A program made the translations under genes and the position numbers. Positions 1 through 8,736 of a stretch of 64,000 nucleotides of DNA are shown one piece after another. Each line of letters opens with the position of its first letter. Position 1 is the stretch's first letter. Source of the stretch: Pseudomonadota bacterium (GTDB lineage Bacteria > Pseudomonadota > Gammaproteobacteria > Burkholderiales > Burkholderiaceae_B); the NCBI GenBank assembly GCA_023440825.1, contig JAEXRL010000003.1, positions 1 through 64,000 on the forward strand. Direction: 5' to 3'. The notes below the pieces were generated by a model. That model had not been told where the DNA came from. It ran no database searches and saw nothing but the letters and a program-made list of their open reading frames with translations.

Positions 1-558
1 CTGCCCCCTCTTTCCTTACTGGACATCTTCCTAATCTTTGCGCGCATCGGCGTGAGCAGCTTCGGGGGAGGCTTAAGTGGCTGGCTTATGCGAGAGTTTG
101 TGACACGCCGTGGCTTATTAAGCGAAGCCGATTTTTTAAGCGGTTTAGCACTATCACAAGGCTTGCCAGGCATTAATGTTGTCAATCTGTCGATCTGGAT
201 AGGCTACCGTTTACGAGGCGGAGCGGGCGCAACTGTTGCATCGTTAGGGATGATTATTCCCCCCATGCTGGTCGCCATTGCCATGATCATAGTTCTGGAG
301 AAAATCGGCCCCTCCCAGCATATACGGCTAGTGTTAGCAGGGGTTGCTGCTGCCGCGCTGGGACTTGCGCTTGAGATGGGGGTGCGCTCGGCTCGCTTTG
401 TGCTGCGCCAATGGCTACCGAGCCTGATTATGATTGGCGTATTTTGCTGCATTGTTTTTTTACAAATCAGCCTGATTAAAGTCGTACTGTTTTTTGCTCC
501 TTTATCCATACTTCAAGCTTGGCTTAAGCTGGGCCCGCAGCAAGCAGATAAAACATGA
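1..558 (+). CDS. chrA: Chromate transporter, N-terminal-half subunit (5' truncated by window edge)
   Basis: Inner-membrane protein of the CHR (chromate ion transporter) family, short-chain type. The frame is open from base 1, so the true start lies upstream; a GTG at 52 is in frame but falls inside the first conserved helix (ARIG..SFGGG), so it is not the start. Seen: the glycine-rich FGGGL motif, a GLPGINVVN stretch matching the family's proline/asparagine signature, and several hydrophobic segments. Its stop overlaps the next start by four bases (ATGA), so the two halves are translationally coupled. In short-chain ChrA systems two such proteins act as a pair in place of one long protein. 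Chromate as substrate is family knowledge; the physiological substrate here is not shown. Confidence 0.85.
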   Translation: MPPLSLLDIFLIFARIGVSSFGGGLSGWLMREFVTRRGLLSEADFLSGLALSQGLPGINVVNLSIWIGYRLRGGAGATVASLGMIIPPMLVAIAMIIVLEKIGPSQHIRLVLAGVAAAALGLALEMGVRSARFVLRQWLPSLIMIGVFCCIVFLQISLIKVVLFFAPLSILQAWLKLGPQQADKT

Positions 559-1085
559 TCATTATTCTGCTCAACTTCCTACGTATTTTTGCCCCACTAT
601 CGTTTCTAACCATAGGCGGTGGGCAAAGTATTATTCCTGAAATTCACCGGCAAGCCGTAGAGGTCCAAGCTTGGATCAGCCAGCAAGAGTTCCTTGATCT
701 ATTTGCTCTATCGCGCCTAACACCAGGCCCTAAAACCTTACTCGTCACGCTAGTGGGCTGGAAAACAGCGGGCTGGGCAGGCGCCATCGTGGCATCCATC
801 GCCATTTTTCTACCCTCTGCCCTGTTAATTTATATACTGGCCACACTCTGGAAACGCTACGAAGGTACACGTTTAATCTTAGCCATAGAGGCTGGTTTAA
901 TTCCCGTCGCGGCGGGCATGATTTTGTCGGCTAGCGCGACCATTTTACAGGCCGCCGAAGGGGGCTGGTGGGCTTGGGGCATTGCCTTGCTTAGCACCAT
1001 AACCTTGCTGCGTACGCGCATTAGCCCTTTTCTGCTGCTCGGTTTTGGCGGACTTGTATTTTTGTTGGTGCAGCCCACTTTGTAA
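555..1085 (+). CDS. chrA: Chromate transporter, second short-chain subunit
   Basis: Second half of the CHR pair, 176 residues, with its own start inside the stop of the preceding gene. It carries the matching motifs FLTIGGGQ near residue 20 and SRLTPGP near residue 55, followed by four or more hydrophobic helices. The two ORFs are antiparallel-type homologues and are probably a natural split pair rather than a frameshifted long chrA, because each has its own family motif set and a start codon in a coupling overlap. It converges with hutH; no clear terminator lies in the 52-base gap. Confidence 0.85.
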   Translation: MIIILLNFLRIFAPLSFLTIGGGQSIIPEIHRQAVEVQAWISQQEFLDLFALSRLTPGPKTLLVTLVGWKTAGWAGAIVASIAIFLPSALLIYILATLWKRYEGTRLILAIEAGLIPVAAGMILSASATILQAAEGGWWAWGIALLSTITLLRTRISPFLLLGFGGLVFLLVQPTL

Positions 1086-1137
1086 ATCGGGCAGCGCTTA
1101 GGTCTAACTGGGTAGATCCGTTAAGTTCTGGTAGCTC

Positions 1138-2688
1138 CTACTGAGGTACAAGCTGCTCCAGCAAGCTGGAAGCACGCAATAGCTCTGCCTGACGCACCAT
1201 ATGAGTCAGTGCATCAATATCAGGCGCTAGATACCTATCCTGATCGTAAAACGGAACTTGCGCACGTATTGCGGCATGCACTGCGCTCAAGCTTTGCGAG
1301 GTTTGCAAAGGCAGATGAAAATCCACCCCTTGCGCCGCACACATAAGCTCTATCGCTACAATGCGTGCGGTATTTTCAGCCATGTCCTCAAGGCGACGCC
1401 CAGCAAACGTCGCCATGCTCACGTGGTCCTCTTGGTTTGCTGAGGTCGGTAAACTATCCACACTGGCTGGATGAGCCAAGGACTTGTTTTCCGAGGCCAA
1501 TGCCGCCGCGGTAACATGAGCAATCATAAAGCCAGAGTTCAAGCCCGCGGAAGGCACCAAAAACGGCGGTAAGCCCGAAATACTGGAATCGATCAATAAG
1601 GCCACGCGCCGCTCAGACAAAGCGCCTATTTCGGCAATGGCTAAGGCAATGATATCGGCCGCAAAAGCTACCGGCTCTGCATGGAAATTTCCACCCGAAA
1701 TCACCACATCCGGAGCGCCCTCTTGCCCCGCGAAAACCAGCGGGTTATCTGTCACTGCATTACTTTCGATTAGCAAGGTCTGACTGACCTGCTGCAATAA
1801 GTCATAAGCCGCCCCCATCACCTGTGGCTGGCAACGCAGGCTATAGGGGTCTTGCACCTTATTATCGTTCTCTATGTGCGAAGCCCGGATAGCACTGCCG
1901 GCTAGTAGTTCACGATACAAACGAGCTGTGTGTATCTGGCCTGGCTGACCACGTATGCTATGCACTCGCGCATCAAAAGGGGCATCACTGCCTTTGGCTG
2001 CGTCCACGCTTAGTGCCCCCGCTATCACGGCATTCGCAAACAGCAGCTCGGCTTTAAATAAGCCGTGCAAGGCCAGCGCGGTGGACACCTGAGTACCATT
2101 AATCAGAGCTAAGCCCTCTTTGGCGGCTAGCACGATAGGCGTGATACCCGCCTGCTGTAAGGCCTGCTGAGCACACATCCACTGGCCCTGATACTGTGCC
2201 TGCCCCTCTCCGATCAATGTCAGCGTCATATGGGAGAGCGGCGCCAAGTCGCCTGATGCGCCTACCGAGCCTTTAGCAGGAATATGAGGCACAATGCCTG
2301 CATTCAGAATATCAAGCAAAGTGTGCACTACCTGAGGCCGTATCCCCGAGTATCCGCGCGCCAAGCTGCCTACCTTTAGCGCAATAATCAAACGCACAAT
2401 ATCGGCCGCTAAAGGTTCACCCACCCCCACAGAATGAGATAGGATCAAATTTTTCTGTAATTGCTCTAGGTCCTCATCTGGGATACGTTGCTGCGCCAGC
2501 TTACCAAAGCCCGTATTAATGCCGTAAGCCGGGTCGCCCTGATCAATGATTTTCTGCACAATGGCCGCCGACGCTTGCATGGCACTTACAGCACTGTCGG
2601 GTAAGGCTAGGTGCACAGACCCGCGCCAAATTTTCCGAATGTCTGCCAAAGTCAGCGCACCCGGCGCTATAACAAGACTTTCTTTCAT
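1138..2688 (-). CDS. hutH: Histidine ammonia-lyase
   Basis: Deaminates L-histidine to trans-urocanate and ammonia, the first step of histidine degradation in the cytosol. The 516-residue length is normal for the family. The MIO cofactor triad Ala-Ser-Gly sits in GSVGASGDLAPLSH near residue 145, and the conserved ENDNKVQDPYSLR segment and the GGNFH motif are present. It lies 37 bases downstream of hutU in the same direction, so the two are probably cotranscribed from the promoter facing hutC. hutI and the formimidoylglutamate enzymes (hutG or hutF) are not next to it and must be elsewhere if the pathway is complete. Confidence 0.97.
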   Translation of the reverse strand: MKESLVIAPGALTLADIRKIWRGSVHLALPDSAVSAMQASAAIVQKIIDQGDPAYGINTGFGKLAQQRIPDEDLEQLQKNLILSHSVGVGEPLAADIVRLIIALKVGSLARGYSGIRPQVVHTLLDILNAGIVPHIPAKGSVGASGDLAPLSHMTLTLIGEGQAQYQGQWMCAQQALQQAGITPIVLAAKEGLALINGTQVSTALALHGLFKAELLFANAVIAGALSVDAAKGSDAPFDARVHSIRGQPGQIHTARLYRELLAGSAIRASHIENDNKVQDPYSLRCQPQVMGAAYDLLQQVSQTLLIESNAVTDNPLVFAGQEGAPDVVISGGNFHAEPVAFAADIIALAIAEIGALSERRVALLIDSSISGLPPFLVPSAGLNSGFMIAHVTAAALASENKSLAHPASVDSLPTSANQEDHVSMATFAGRRLEDMAENTARIVAIELMCAAQGVDFHLPLQTSQSLSAVHAAIRAQVPFYDQDRYLAPDIDALTHMVRQAELLRASSLLEQLVPQ

Positions 2689-2725
2689 TTTCTCTACTCG
2701 CTTGTTTGTCGTCGTACGACCTAGC

Positions 2726-4441
2726 TTATTTAATCATGGGTAAAGTCAGACCAAACTCTTTGGCCGTTTTAATCGCCAGCTCGTATCCGGCATCGGCGTG
2801 ACGCATTACCCCCGAGCCACTATCATTCACCAACACACGGGCTAAGCGCTGGGCCGCCGCATCGGTGCCATCGGCCACAATCACCATGCCAGAGTGCTGG
2901 CTATACCCCATACCCACCCCACCGCCATGATGCAGTGACACCCAACTGGCTCCCCCAGCGGTATTTAGTAAAGCATTTAACAAAGGCCAATCCGATACCG
3001 CGTCCGTCCCATCACGCATGGATTCTGTTTCACGATTTGGGCTGGCGACAGAACCCGTATCTAAATGATCACGGCCAATCACAATGGGGGCTTTCAACTC
3101 ACCACTACGCACCATCTCATTAAAAGCCAAACCTGCTAGATGACGCTCACCCAAACCTAACCAGCAAATACGCGCTGGCAAGCCCTGAAAAGCGATGCGA
3201 TCGCCGGCCATATCAAGCCACCGGTGCACATGATGGTTGTCTGGAAACAGGGCTTTGATTTTCTGATCTGTCTTATAAATGTCTTCAGGATCGCCAGACA
3301 ATGCCACCCAGCGAAATGGGCCTTTACCTTCACAAAATAAGGGCCGAATGTATGCTGGCACAAAGCCTGGAAAATCAAAGGCATTGTGCACGCCTTGATC
3401 CAGGGCTACTTGACGTATGTTATTGCCATAATCCACCACAGGAATGCCCATCGCCTGAAAATCCAACATTGCTTGCACATGCACCGCGCATGAGCGAGCC
3501 GCTTCGTGCTGTAAGCGCTTATGCTGGGTGCTGTCGGCCTGAGCATCACGCCACTGCTGCACGGTCCAGCCCACTGGAAGATAGCCATAGATTAAATCAT
3601 GCGCCGAGGTTTGATCTGTAACCAGATCTGGACGTAAGCCCCCTGCTTGGGCACGCTGTACTAACTCAGGCAGCAACTGCGCCGCATTGCCTAGTAGACC
3701 AATCGACACTGCCTCTTTGCGAGTAGTGTAATGGCCAATGAGCTCCAGGGCGTGATCCACATCCCGTGCTTGCACATCCAGATAACGCGTGCGCAAACGA
3801 AAATCGATGCTACTTTGCTGACATTCAATGTTTAAAGAGACGGCACCGGCAAAGCTTGCTGCCAAAGGCTGTGCTCCCCCCATCCCGCCTAAGCCTGCAG
3901 TCAATACCCAGCGCCCGGACAAATCACCCCCATAATGCTGACGCCCCGCCTCGGCGAAGGTTTCATAGGTGCCCTGAACAATGCCCTGAGTACCAATGTA
4001 AATCCAACTGCCAGCCGTCATCTGGCCGTACATAAACAAACCGGCACGATCTAACTCGTGAAAATGCTCCCAATTGGCCCACTCTGGTACCAGATTGGAG
4101 TTCGCCAGCAAGACACGAGGCGCATCCGTATGCGTACGAAACACCCCAACAGGCTTACCAGACTGCACCAAAAGGGTCTCATCGTCCTCCAGTTCGCGTA
4201 GCGACGCCAAAATCTGGTCATAACACGCCCAGTCACGCGCTGCTCGCCCTATCCCCCCGTAGACAACCAGATGCTGGGGGTTTTCGGCTACGGCTGGATC
4301 CAGATTATTCTGTATCATGCGATAAGCGGCCTCTGCTACCCAGTTCTTGCAATGCAAATGCGTTCCGGTTGGAGCATGAATGAGACGACTGCCGTCGTAA
4401 CGTGGGTCTGCCGCTGACCTAGCCTTAGTGTCGGTGGACAT
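2726..4441 (-). CDS. hutU: Urocanate hydratase
   Basis: Converts urocanate to 4-imidazolone-5-propionate using a tightly bound NAD+, the second step of histidine degradation. It has 571 residues, close to the usual 555-565. Seen: the N-terminal LVVYGGIGRAARDW block, the NAD-binding GLGGMGGAQPLA near residue 185, and the conserved FPGFVPAYIRPLFCEGKGPFRW block (about residues 360-380). The start has a GGAG about nine bases upstream. It is the first gene of the hutU-hutH unit, divergent from hutC with an inverted repeat between them. Confidence 0.97.
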   Translation of the reverse strand: MSTDTKARSAADPRYDGSRLIHAPTGTHLHCKNWVAEAAYRMIQNNLDPAVAENPQHLVVYGGIGRAARDWACYDQILASLRELEDDETLLVQSGKPVGVFRTHTDAPRVLLANSNLVPEWANWEHFHELDRAGLFMYGQMTAGSWIYIGTQGIVQGTYETFAEAGRQHYGGDLSGRWVLTAGLGGMGGAQPLAASFAGAVSLNIECQQSSIDFRLRTRYLDVQARDVDHALELIGHYTTRKEAVSIGLLGNAAQLLPELVQRAQAGGLRPDLVTDQTSAHDLIYGYLPVGWTVQQWRDAQADSTQHKRLQHEAARSCAVHVQAMLDFQAMGIPVVDYGNNIRQVALDQGVHNAFDFPGFVPAYIRPLFCEGKGPFRWVALSGDPEDIYKTDQKIKALFPDNHHVHRWLDMAGDRIAFQGLPARICWLGLGERHLAGLAFNEMVRSGELKAPIVIGRDHLDTGSVASPNRETESMRDGTDAVSDWPLLNALLNTAGGASWVSLHHGGGVGMGYSQHSGMVIVADGTDAAAQRLARVLVNDSGSGVMRHADAGYELAIKTAKEFGLTLPMIK

Positions 4442-4547
4442 GATCTTTCTCCATAGTGTTAAAAAGACCTGATATATGCACGGCCGGATGACGACTCATA
4501 CAATGCATGCTGATGGGATACACAATTTTTTTATACCCTGCACACAA

Positions 4548-4578
4548 TGTATAGTCCCCCGCCAAAGTTGTCTATACA
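4548..4578. promoter_or_regulatory. Probable HutC operator, inverted repeat TGTATAG / CTATACA
   Basis: Perfect 7-base inverted repeat: TGTATAG at 4548-4554 and CTATACA at 4572-4578. The right arm lies within TGTCTATACA (4569-4578), one mismatch from the TGTA-N2-TACA pattern known for HutC. It lies between the divergent hutU and hutC genes and upstream of the chosen hutC start, so it could control both. Functional assignment is inference. Confidence 0.6.
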
Positions 4579-4624
4579 TATTATGGAAAGCCCTGAGTTC
4601 ACGACCATGCAAGGAGCATGCGAA

Positions 4625-5341
4625 ATGAGTGGTAACACCACCAAAACTGTACAACCGAGCTACTTGAAAATAAAAGAATATGTGCTGAACAAGATCCAAG
4701 GCGGTACCTGGCGGGAAGGCGATATGATTCCTACCGAAATGGCACTGTGCAATCAGTTCAAGGTGTCACGCATGACAGTAAATCGCGCGCTGCGTGAGCT
4801 GAGCAACGACGAATTACTGATACGCATCAAAGGTTCTGGCACCTACGTCGCACAAGCAAAGTTCCAATCTACCTTGATTGAAATTCGTAGTATTTCTCAG
4901 GAAATTCGGGAGCGTGGCCACGTGCATTCCTGCCGCGTACTGAGCATAAAACACATACGCGCCAATCGTGCACAGGCCGCCCATTACCAAATTCCGGCAA
5001 ACACGCCCATGTTTCACTCGTTAATTGTGCATGCCGACAACGGCACACCCATACAATATGAAGATCGCATCGTCGATGCACGTATCGCTCCCGACTACGT
5101 AGAGCAAAACTGGGATCGCATCACGCCCAATGAGTATCTGATGCGGGTTGCCCCCCTACCACGAGGTTTTTACACCATAGAAGTGCAAACACCACCCGCT
5201 GATATTGCTCAGGCGCTACACATGGCAGAACAGCAACCATGTCTGGTCATGGACAGGATGACCTACTCCAACGAGCGCTTTACCTCGCACGCACGCCTGT
5301 GGCACCCTGCAGACCGCTACAAATTCACTGGACGTATGTAA
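4625..5341 (+). CDS. hutC: Histidine utilisation repressor, GntR/HutC family
   Basis: Transcriptional repressor of hut genes that releases DNA on binding urocanate (family knowledge). The N-terminal winged helix-turn-helix (about residues 10-80, with EGDMIPTEMALCNQF and VSRMTVNRALRELS) is followed by a UTRA effector domain (about 95-235, starting SIRSISQEIRERGH). I chose the ATG at 4625 because it has AAGGAG eight bases upstream and gives 238 residues, typical for HutC. The frame is open from an earlier ATG at 4547, but that would place the operator inside the gene. It is transcribed away from hutU-hutH, the usual arrangement for an autoregulated local repressor. Confidence 0.93.
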   Translation: MSGNTTKTVQPSYLKIKEYVLNKIQGGTWREGDMIPTEMALCNQFKVSRMTVNRALRELSNDELLIRIKGSGTYVAQAKFQSTLIEIRSISQEIRERGHVHSCRVLSIKHIRANRAQAAHYQIPANTPMFHSLIVHADNGTPIQYEDRIVDARIAPDYVEQNWDRITPNEYLMRVAPLPRGFYTIEVQTPPADIAQALHMAEQQPCLVMDRMTYSNERFTSHARLWHPADRYKFTGRM

Positions 5342-5347
5342 GCCCAA

Positions 5348-6517
5348 TCAGGCCGTACCGGACTGAAGGTCAATCACCACAGGCCCCTTGGGACGAGCAC
5401 AACACAATAAAACCTTACCCGGGGGCACATCATCCAGAGGCTCTTCGAAGTACTCCACCTGACCAGACAGCAAGCTACACATACAGGTGTTACACAGGCC
5501 CGAACGACAGTTAAAGTCTGGATTCAGGCCTGCCTCCTCGGCGAGCACCAGCAGCGACTCACAAGCTTCGGGCCACCTTAACTCACGCCCATCGGGTAAA
5601 AAGCGCACGTGGTCTGCTGCCGGTACAGCACTATCCGATACCAAGGATGGCTCCGGGGCCAAGACTGCTGACGCAGCGGCGTCCGTTTTCTCAAGTACTG
5701 TCTCCAGCACGGTTGCAGGACCAAAAAACTCATAGTGAATACGATCTTGAGCTACGCCTAGTCCACGTAACATGGCATAGTTGGCCTGCATAAAGCCACT
5801 GGGGCCACACAAATACACCTCGTAGTCATCCAGTGGCAAAAGAGCCTGTATGTGCTCACGACTGATCATGCCCTCTGTGTACGGCCAAGGTAAAGACAGG
5901 TCGTCAGAGGCTGGACGTCGATAATAAAAGACCGCTGTTACACCTGAACGGTGCTGTGCCAAGGCCTGCACCTCGTGCCCAAATGCATGCTGCTCGCCAT
6001 TCTCGCAGGCATGCAAAAAGTACACCTTGCGCTGACTGCCATGAACCAGCCTTTGCAACATACATAGCAAAGGCGTAATCCCTACACCGCCACTTAACAA
6101 CACCACGGGCCGTTCGGAGCACTCATCCAGTACGAAATCACCCATGGGACCCGCCGCCATAACGGTATCCTCTGGTTGAACCTGTTCATGCCAATGTGTG
6201 GACCCTACACCGGCTGGCCAAGCTGAACCGGCAGGCGCCTGCTCATGCTTGACCGATATGCGTAAACGCCCCTGTGCTGCACTGTCGGCGGACACGCTGT
6301 AATGGCGTAAAACCGACTGCCCATCCACATTAAAACGGAACACTAAATACTGACCCGCTTGGTAGGGCGCTATCGCTTGTCCGTCGGTGGGCTCCAGATA
6401 AAAGGACGTAATACGTTCACTTTCCTGCTGGCGCCGCACGACTTGATAGGGACGAAAGTGACGAGTAAGCGCAGCGCTGTTTGATACAGCGCCCGAATCT
6501 ATGGGTAGTTCTGTCAT
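5348..6517 (-). CDS. Rieske oxygenase reductase (flavin, NAD, C-terminal 2Fe-2S ferredoxin domains)
   Basis: Electron-transfer partner for the oxygenase just upstream: NAD(P)H to flavin to 2Fe-2S. Domain order is a flavin-binding barrel with RHYS at about residues 71-74, an NAD-binding fold with the GGVGITPLLCML motif, an extra linker of about 50 residues rich in Ala and Ser, then a plant-type 2Fe-2S domain with Cys 337, 342, 345 and 372 or 373. The start at 6517 has AGGAGG six bases upstream; the open frame extends 19 codons further without a better site. It begins 22 bases after the oxygenase stop, so they form an operon. The architecture resembles GbcB and VanB-type reductases; the natural substrate of the pair is unknown. 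Confidence 0.85.
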   Translation of the reverse strand: MTELPIDSGAVSNSAALTRHFRPYQVVRRQQESERITSFYLEPTDGQAIAPYQAGQYLVFRFNVDGQSVLRHYSVSADSAAQGRLRISVKHEQAPAGSAWPAGVGSTHWHEQVQPEDTVMAAGPMGDFVLDECSERPVVLLSGGVGITPLLCMLQRLVHGSQRKVYFLHACENGEQHAFGHEVQALAQHRSGVTAVFYYRRPASDDLSLPWPYTEGMISREHIQALLPLDDYEVYLCGPSGFMQANYAMLRGLGVAQDRIHYEFFGPATVLETVLEKTDAAASAVLAPEPSLVSDSAVPAADHVRFLPDGRELRWPEACESLLVLAEEAGLNPDFNCRSGLCNTCMCSLLSGQVEYFEEPLDDVPPGKVLLCCARPKGPVVIDLQSGTA

Positions 6518-6539
6518 GGTGCCCCTCCTAAACCGCCAT

Positions 6540-7574
6540 CTAGGCTTGCGCCAGATGTGCTTGTTCCGCCTCAATCAATTGCTTGATGCGGCGACGGAAA
6601 CGCATGGGGCCAGAGTCCAGAGGCAGATCCAAGGCCGCAGGGCGCAACTTCAGGTTCTTGTGCACTTCTTCCAGCACTTGCTTGTCTTCTTGGAAGGCTG
6701 AACGCACGTCATGGTTAAAGACAGTCGATACCGCCTCATCATCCGGACTAAAGTTACGCAGTTGGAACCAGAAATAACGTGTGCTGTTGTCGTCAATAGG
6801 CGTCAGAAAATTATACGAATCCATCAAAAACACATCTGGATGAAATTGCGCCGGGTCCTCAGTCGCCGTGCCTGCTGGCAAAAACACCGCACGAATGACC
6901 GCTAAGGAAGGAAAGCGCACCTCGTACTGCTGCTTACGATCGCATTTACCGCTAAATTTAACGAACTTCTGGTAAAACGGTGCTACTTCCACATCACGCG
7001 ACCAGCGCGACACGGTTACTCCGTTCTCAGCAAGCTTCACCTCTAAAGGCAAACCAATACTATCGGCATTACCAAAAGAGGATTGATGTACCCAGGACAC
7101 GTGCGAAGGATCAAGCAAATTATCCGTGACATACAAATAATTGCACTGCAACTCCATGGCATCACCACTGTTTACTCCCCAGTCTGCCCGGTCCCACTCA
7201 GGAATATGAATCAGGCTGGACTCGTCTGCCAAAGCGGGATCGCCCATCCAGACCCACACCATGCCATACCGCTCCGTACAGGGATAGCTGCGCACCACCG
7301 CACTTTTTGGAATTTGTGCCACACCGGGCGCCTTGGTGCATGCGCCACTGCAATCGAAGGTAAGACCGTGATACCCGCATTCCACCTGATCACCAATTAA
7401 GCGACCTTTGGACAAAGGCAGACGGCGGTGAGGACAGGAGTCCTCAAGCGCCACTGGCCGACCGTCTTCGCGACGATAAAGCACAAGTCTTTCATCCAGC
7501 ATACGGACGGAAAATAACTGACGACTAACATCCTTGGCTAAGGCGCCCACGTACCATGCATTACGTACAAACAT
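6540..7574 (-). CDS. Rieske non-heme iron oxygenase, VanA-like large subunit
   Basis: Terminal oxygenase, 344 residues. The Rieske 2Fe-2S site is visible as CPHRR near residue 47 and CGYHG near residue 67. The mononuclear iron site is in the segment around residues 150-165, with D-x4-D-x2-H-x4-H (DNLLDPSHVSWVH). The opening MFVRNAWYVGAL is typical of vanillate O-demethylase and related oxygenases (VanA, DdmC), which demethylate or hydroxylate aromatic and other small substrates. It is operonic with its reductase and divergent from a LysR regulator, a common layout for an inducible catabolic step. Proximity to hut genes raises an imidazole or betaine substrate as a possibility, but nothing in the sequence shows it. 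Confidence 0.88.
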   Translation of the reverse strand: MFVRNAWYVGALAKDVSRQLFSVRMLDERLVLYRREDGRPVALEDSCPHRRLPLSKGRLIGDQVECGYHGLTFDCSGACTKAPGVAQIPKSAVVRSYPCTERYGMVWVWMGDPALADESSLIHIPEWDRADWGVNSGDAMELQCNYLYVTDNLLDPSHVSWVHQSSFGNADSIGLPLEVKLAENGVTVSRWSRDVEVAPFYQKFVKFSGKCDRKQQYEVRFPSLAVIRAVFLPAGTATEDPAQFHPDVFLMDSYNFLTPIDDNSTRYFWFQLRNFSPDDEAVSTVFNHDVRSAFQEDKQVLEEVHKNLKLRPAALDLPLDSGPMRFRRRIKQLIEAEQAHLAQA

Positions 7575-7679
7575 AATGACTTACCCCAAAAAGTGAAATC
7601 TACTTGCGAATCGCTGTCTTGTAATTACGCGCTTTACTTTCATGATAGTCTTAAACATAAACAGAGTTAATGCCTAATT

Positions 7680-7696
7680 GTTTAGAAAAACTAAAC
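7680..7696. promoter_or_regulatory. 17-bp perfect inverted repeat GTTTAG-N5-CTAAAC, candidate LysR operator
   Basis: GTTTAG at 7680-7685 and CTAAAC at 7691-7696 with five A residues between. It contains a T-N11-A core (7682 to 7694), the usual LysR-type box, and lies in the 165-base space between the divergent Rieske oxygenase and the LysR gene. Binding is inferred. Confidence 0.5.
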
Positions 7697-7739
7697 TGAC
7701 AAACACTCAACATGGCTTAGCGACAGCCTGATTTTACGC

Positions 7740-8714
7740 ATGCACACCCTACCCCCACTACGCGCTCTGGAAATTTTTGAAACCTTAGGTCATAGCCAAA
7801 GCCTGCAGGAAGCCGCACAGCGGCTAAAAATAACGCCTGGCGCAGTGAGTCAACAACTAAAACTACTGGAAGAGCAACTGGGCTGCAGCCTAACATATCG
7901 CGAGGGTAAGCGATTACGTCTGAATGCAGCCGGTAGTCGCTACCATCAACTTTGCACTCAGGCGTTTGAATTGTTACGCGAAGCGCAGCAAGAAATGGAG
8001 CGTGCACGCAACACGAGTGTCTTGTCCATTAGCGCGGTTCCCTCCTTACTCAAAACCTGGATTGCGCCCTTAGTCTTTGAGTGGCAAGAAAAGCACGACC
8101 CGCACTTAACGCTGCATTTAAAAGGCAGCCACGCTGAACCGGATTTAGAAGCCGAACACATAGATTTTCGCATCACCTACGGGCAAACCGGCTTACGACA
8201 CAGCACGCATACCGATCTTTACACGGATCTGGTCGTGCCCGCATGCAGCCCTGCTCTGTTAGAGGCACAAGGCCCCCTGTCACATCCGCGTGATATTTTA
8301 CACTTTCCTTTATTGTCCTCAGACTGGCAACCACGATTTACCTCGCCTCCTTCCTGGCGAGAGTGGATGGATGCTGCCAAAGTGAGCACCGATACACAGC
8401 CTCTGGATCGTTTCCGAATTTTTTCCTTATCCCACATGGCCATAGACGCCGCCGTTGCAGGGCAAGGATTTGTACTGGCACAGTGCTCTATGATTGAACA
8501 GGAACTGGCCAAGGGGCAATTGATACTACCTTTCTCGCTGGCCTTGCCCTTGCCCTGGCCTTATGTCTTGAGCTGGCGTGCTGGCGCTTTCGAAAATCCG
8601 TCCGTGCGCCAGTTTCACCGCTGGCTACTGAGTCGTGGGCGAGCCCAAACCTTGGCCAATGAACATATGCTAGAACAGGCGATATGTCCCTGGCCACCGG
8701 CACACAAGAGCTAG
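7740..8714 (+). CDS. LysR-family transcriptional regulator (GcvA-like)
   Basis: A 324-residue LysR-type regulator. The N-terminal helix-turn-helix spans about residues 5-65 (LPPLRALEIFETLG, then AAQRLKITPGAVSQQLKLLEEQLG), with the start typical of the GcvA subgroup. The rest is a periplasmic-binding-like effector domain. It is divergent from the Rieske oxygenase/reductase operon and an inverted repeat lies between them, so it most likely regulates that operon. The effector is unknown. Its end is 22 bases from the convergent aminotransferase gene. Confidence 0.9.
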   Translation: MHTLPPLRALEIFETLGHSQSLQEAAQRLKITPGAVSQQLKLLEEQLGCSLTYREGKRLRLNAAGSRYHQLCTQAFELLREAQQEMERARNTSVLSISAVPSLLKTWIAPLVFEWQEKHDPHLTLHLKGSHAEPDLEAEHIDFRITYGQTGLRHSTHTDLYTDLVVPACSPALLEAQGPLSHPRDILHFPLLSSDWQPRFTSPPSWREWMDAAKVSTDTQPLDRFRIFSLSHMAIDAAVAGQGFVLAQCSMIEQELAKGQLILPFSLALPLPWPYVLSWRAGAFENPSVRQFHRWLLSRGRAQTLANEHMLEQAICPWPPAHKS

Positions 8715-8736
8715 GCTACGCCCACAGCAAACCCGT

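Noticed and set aside
1..1085. Frameshifted long chrA gene
   Set aside because: Each half has its own family motifs and a coupling ATGA overlap, the usual form of short-chain ChrA pairs.
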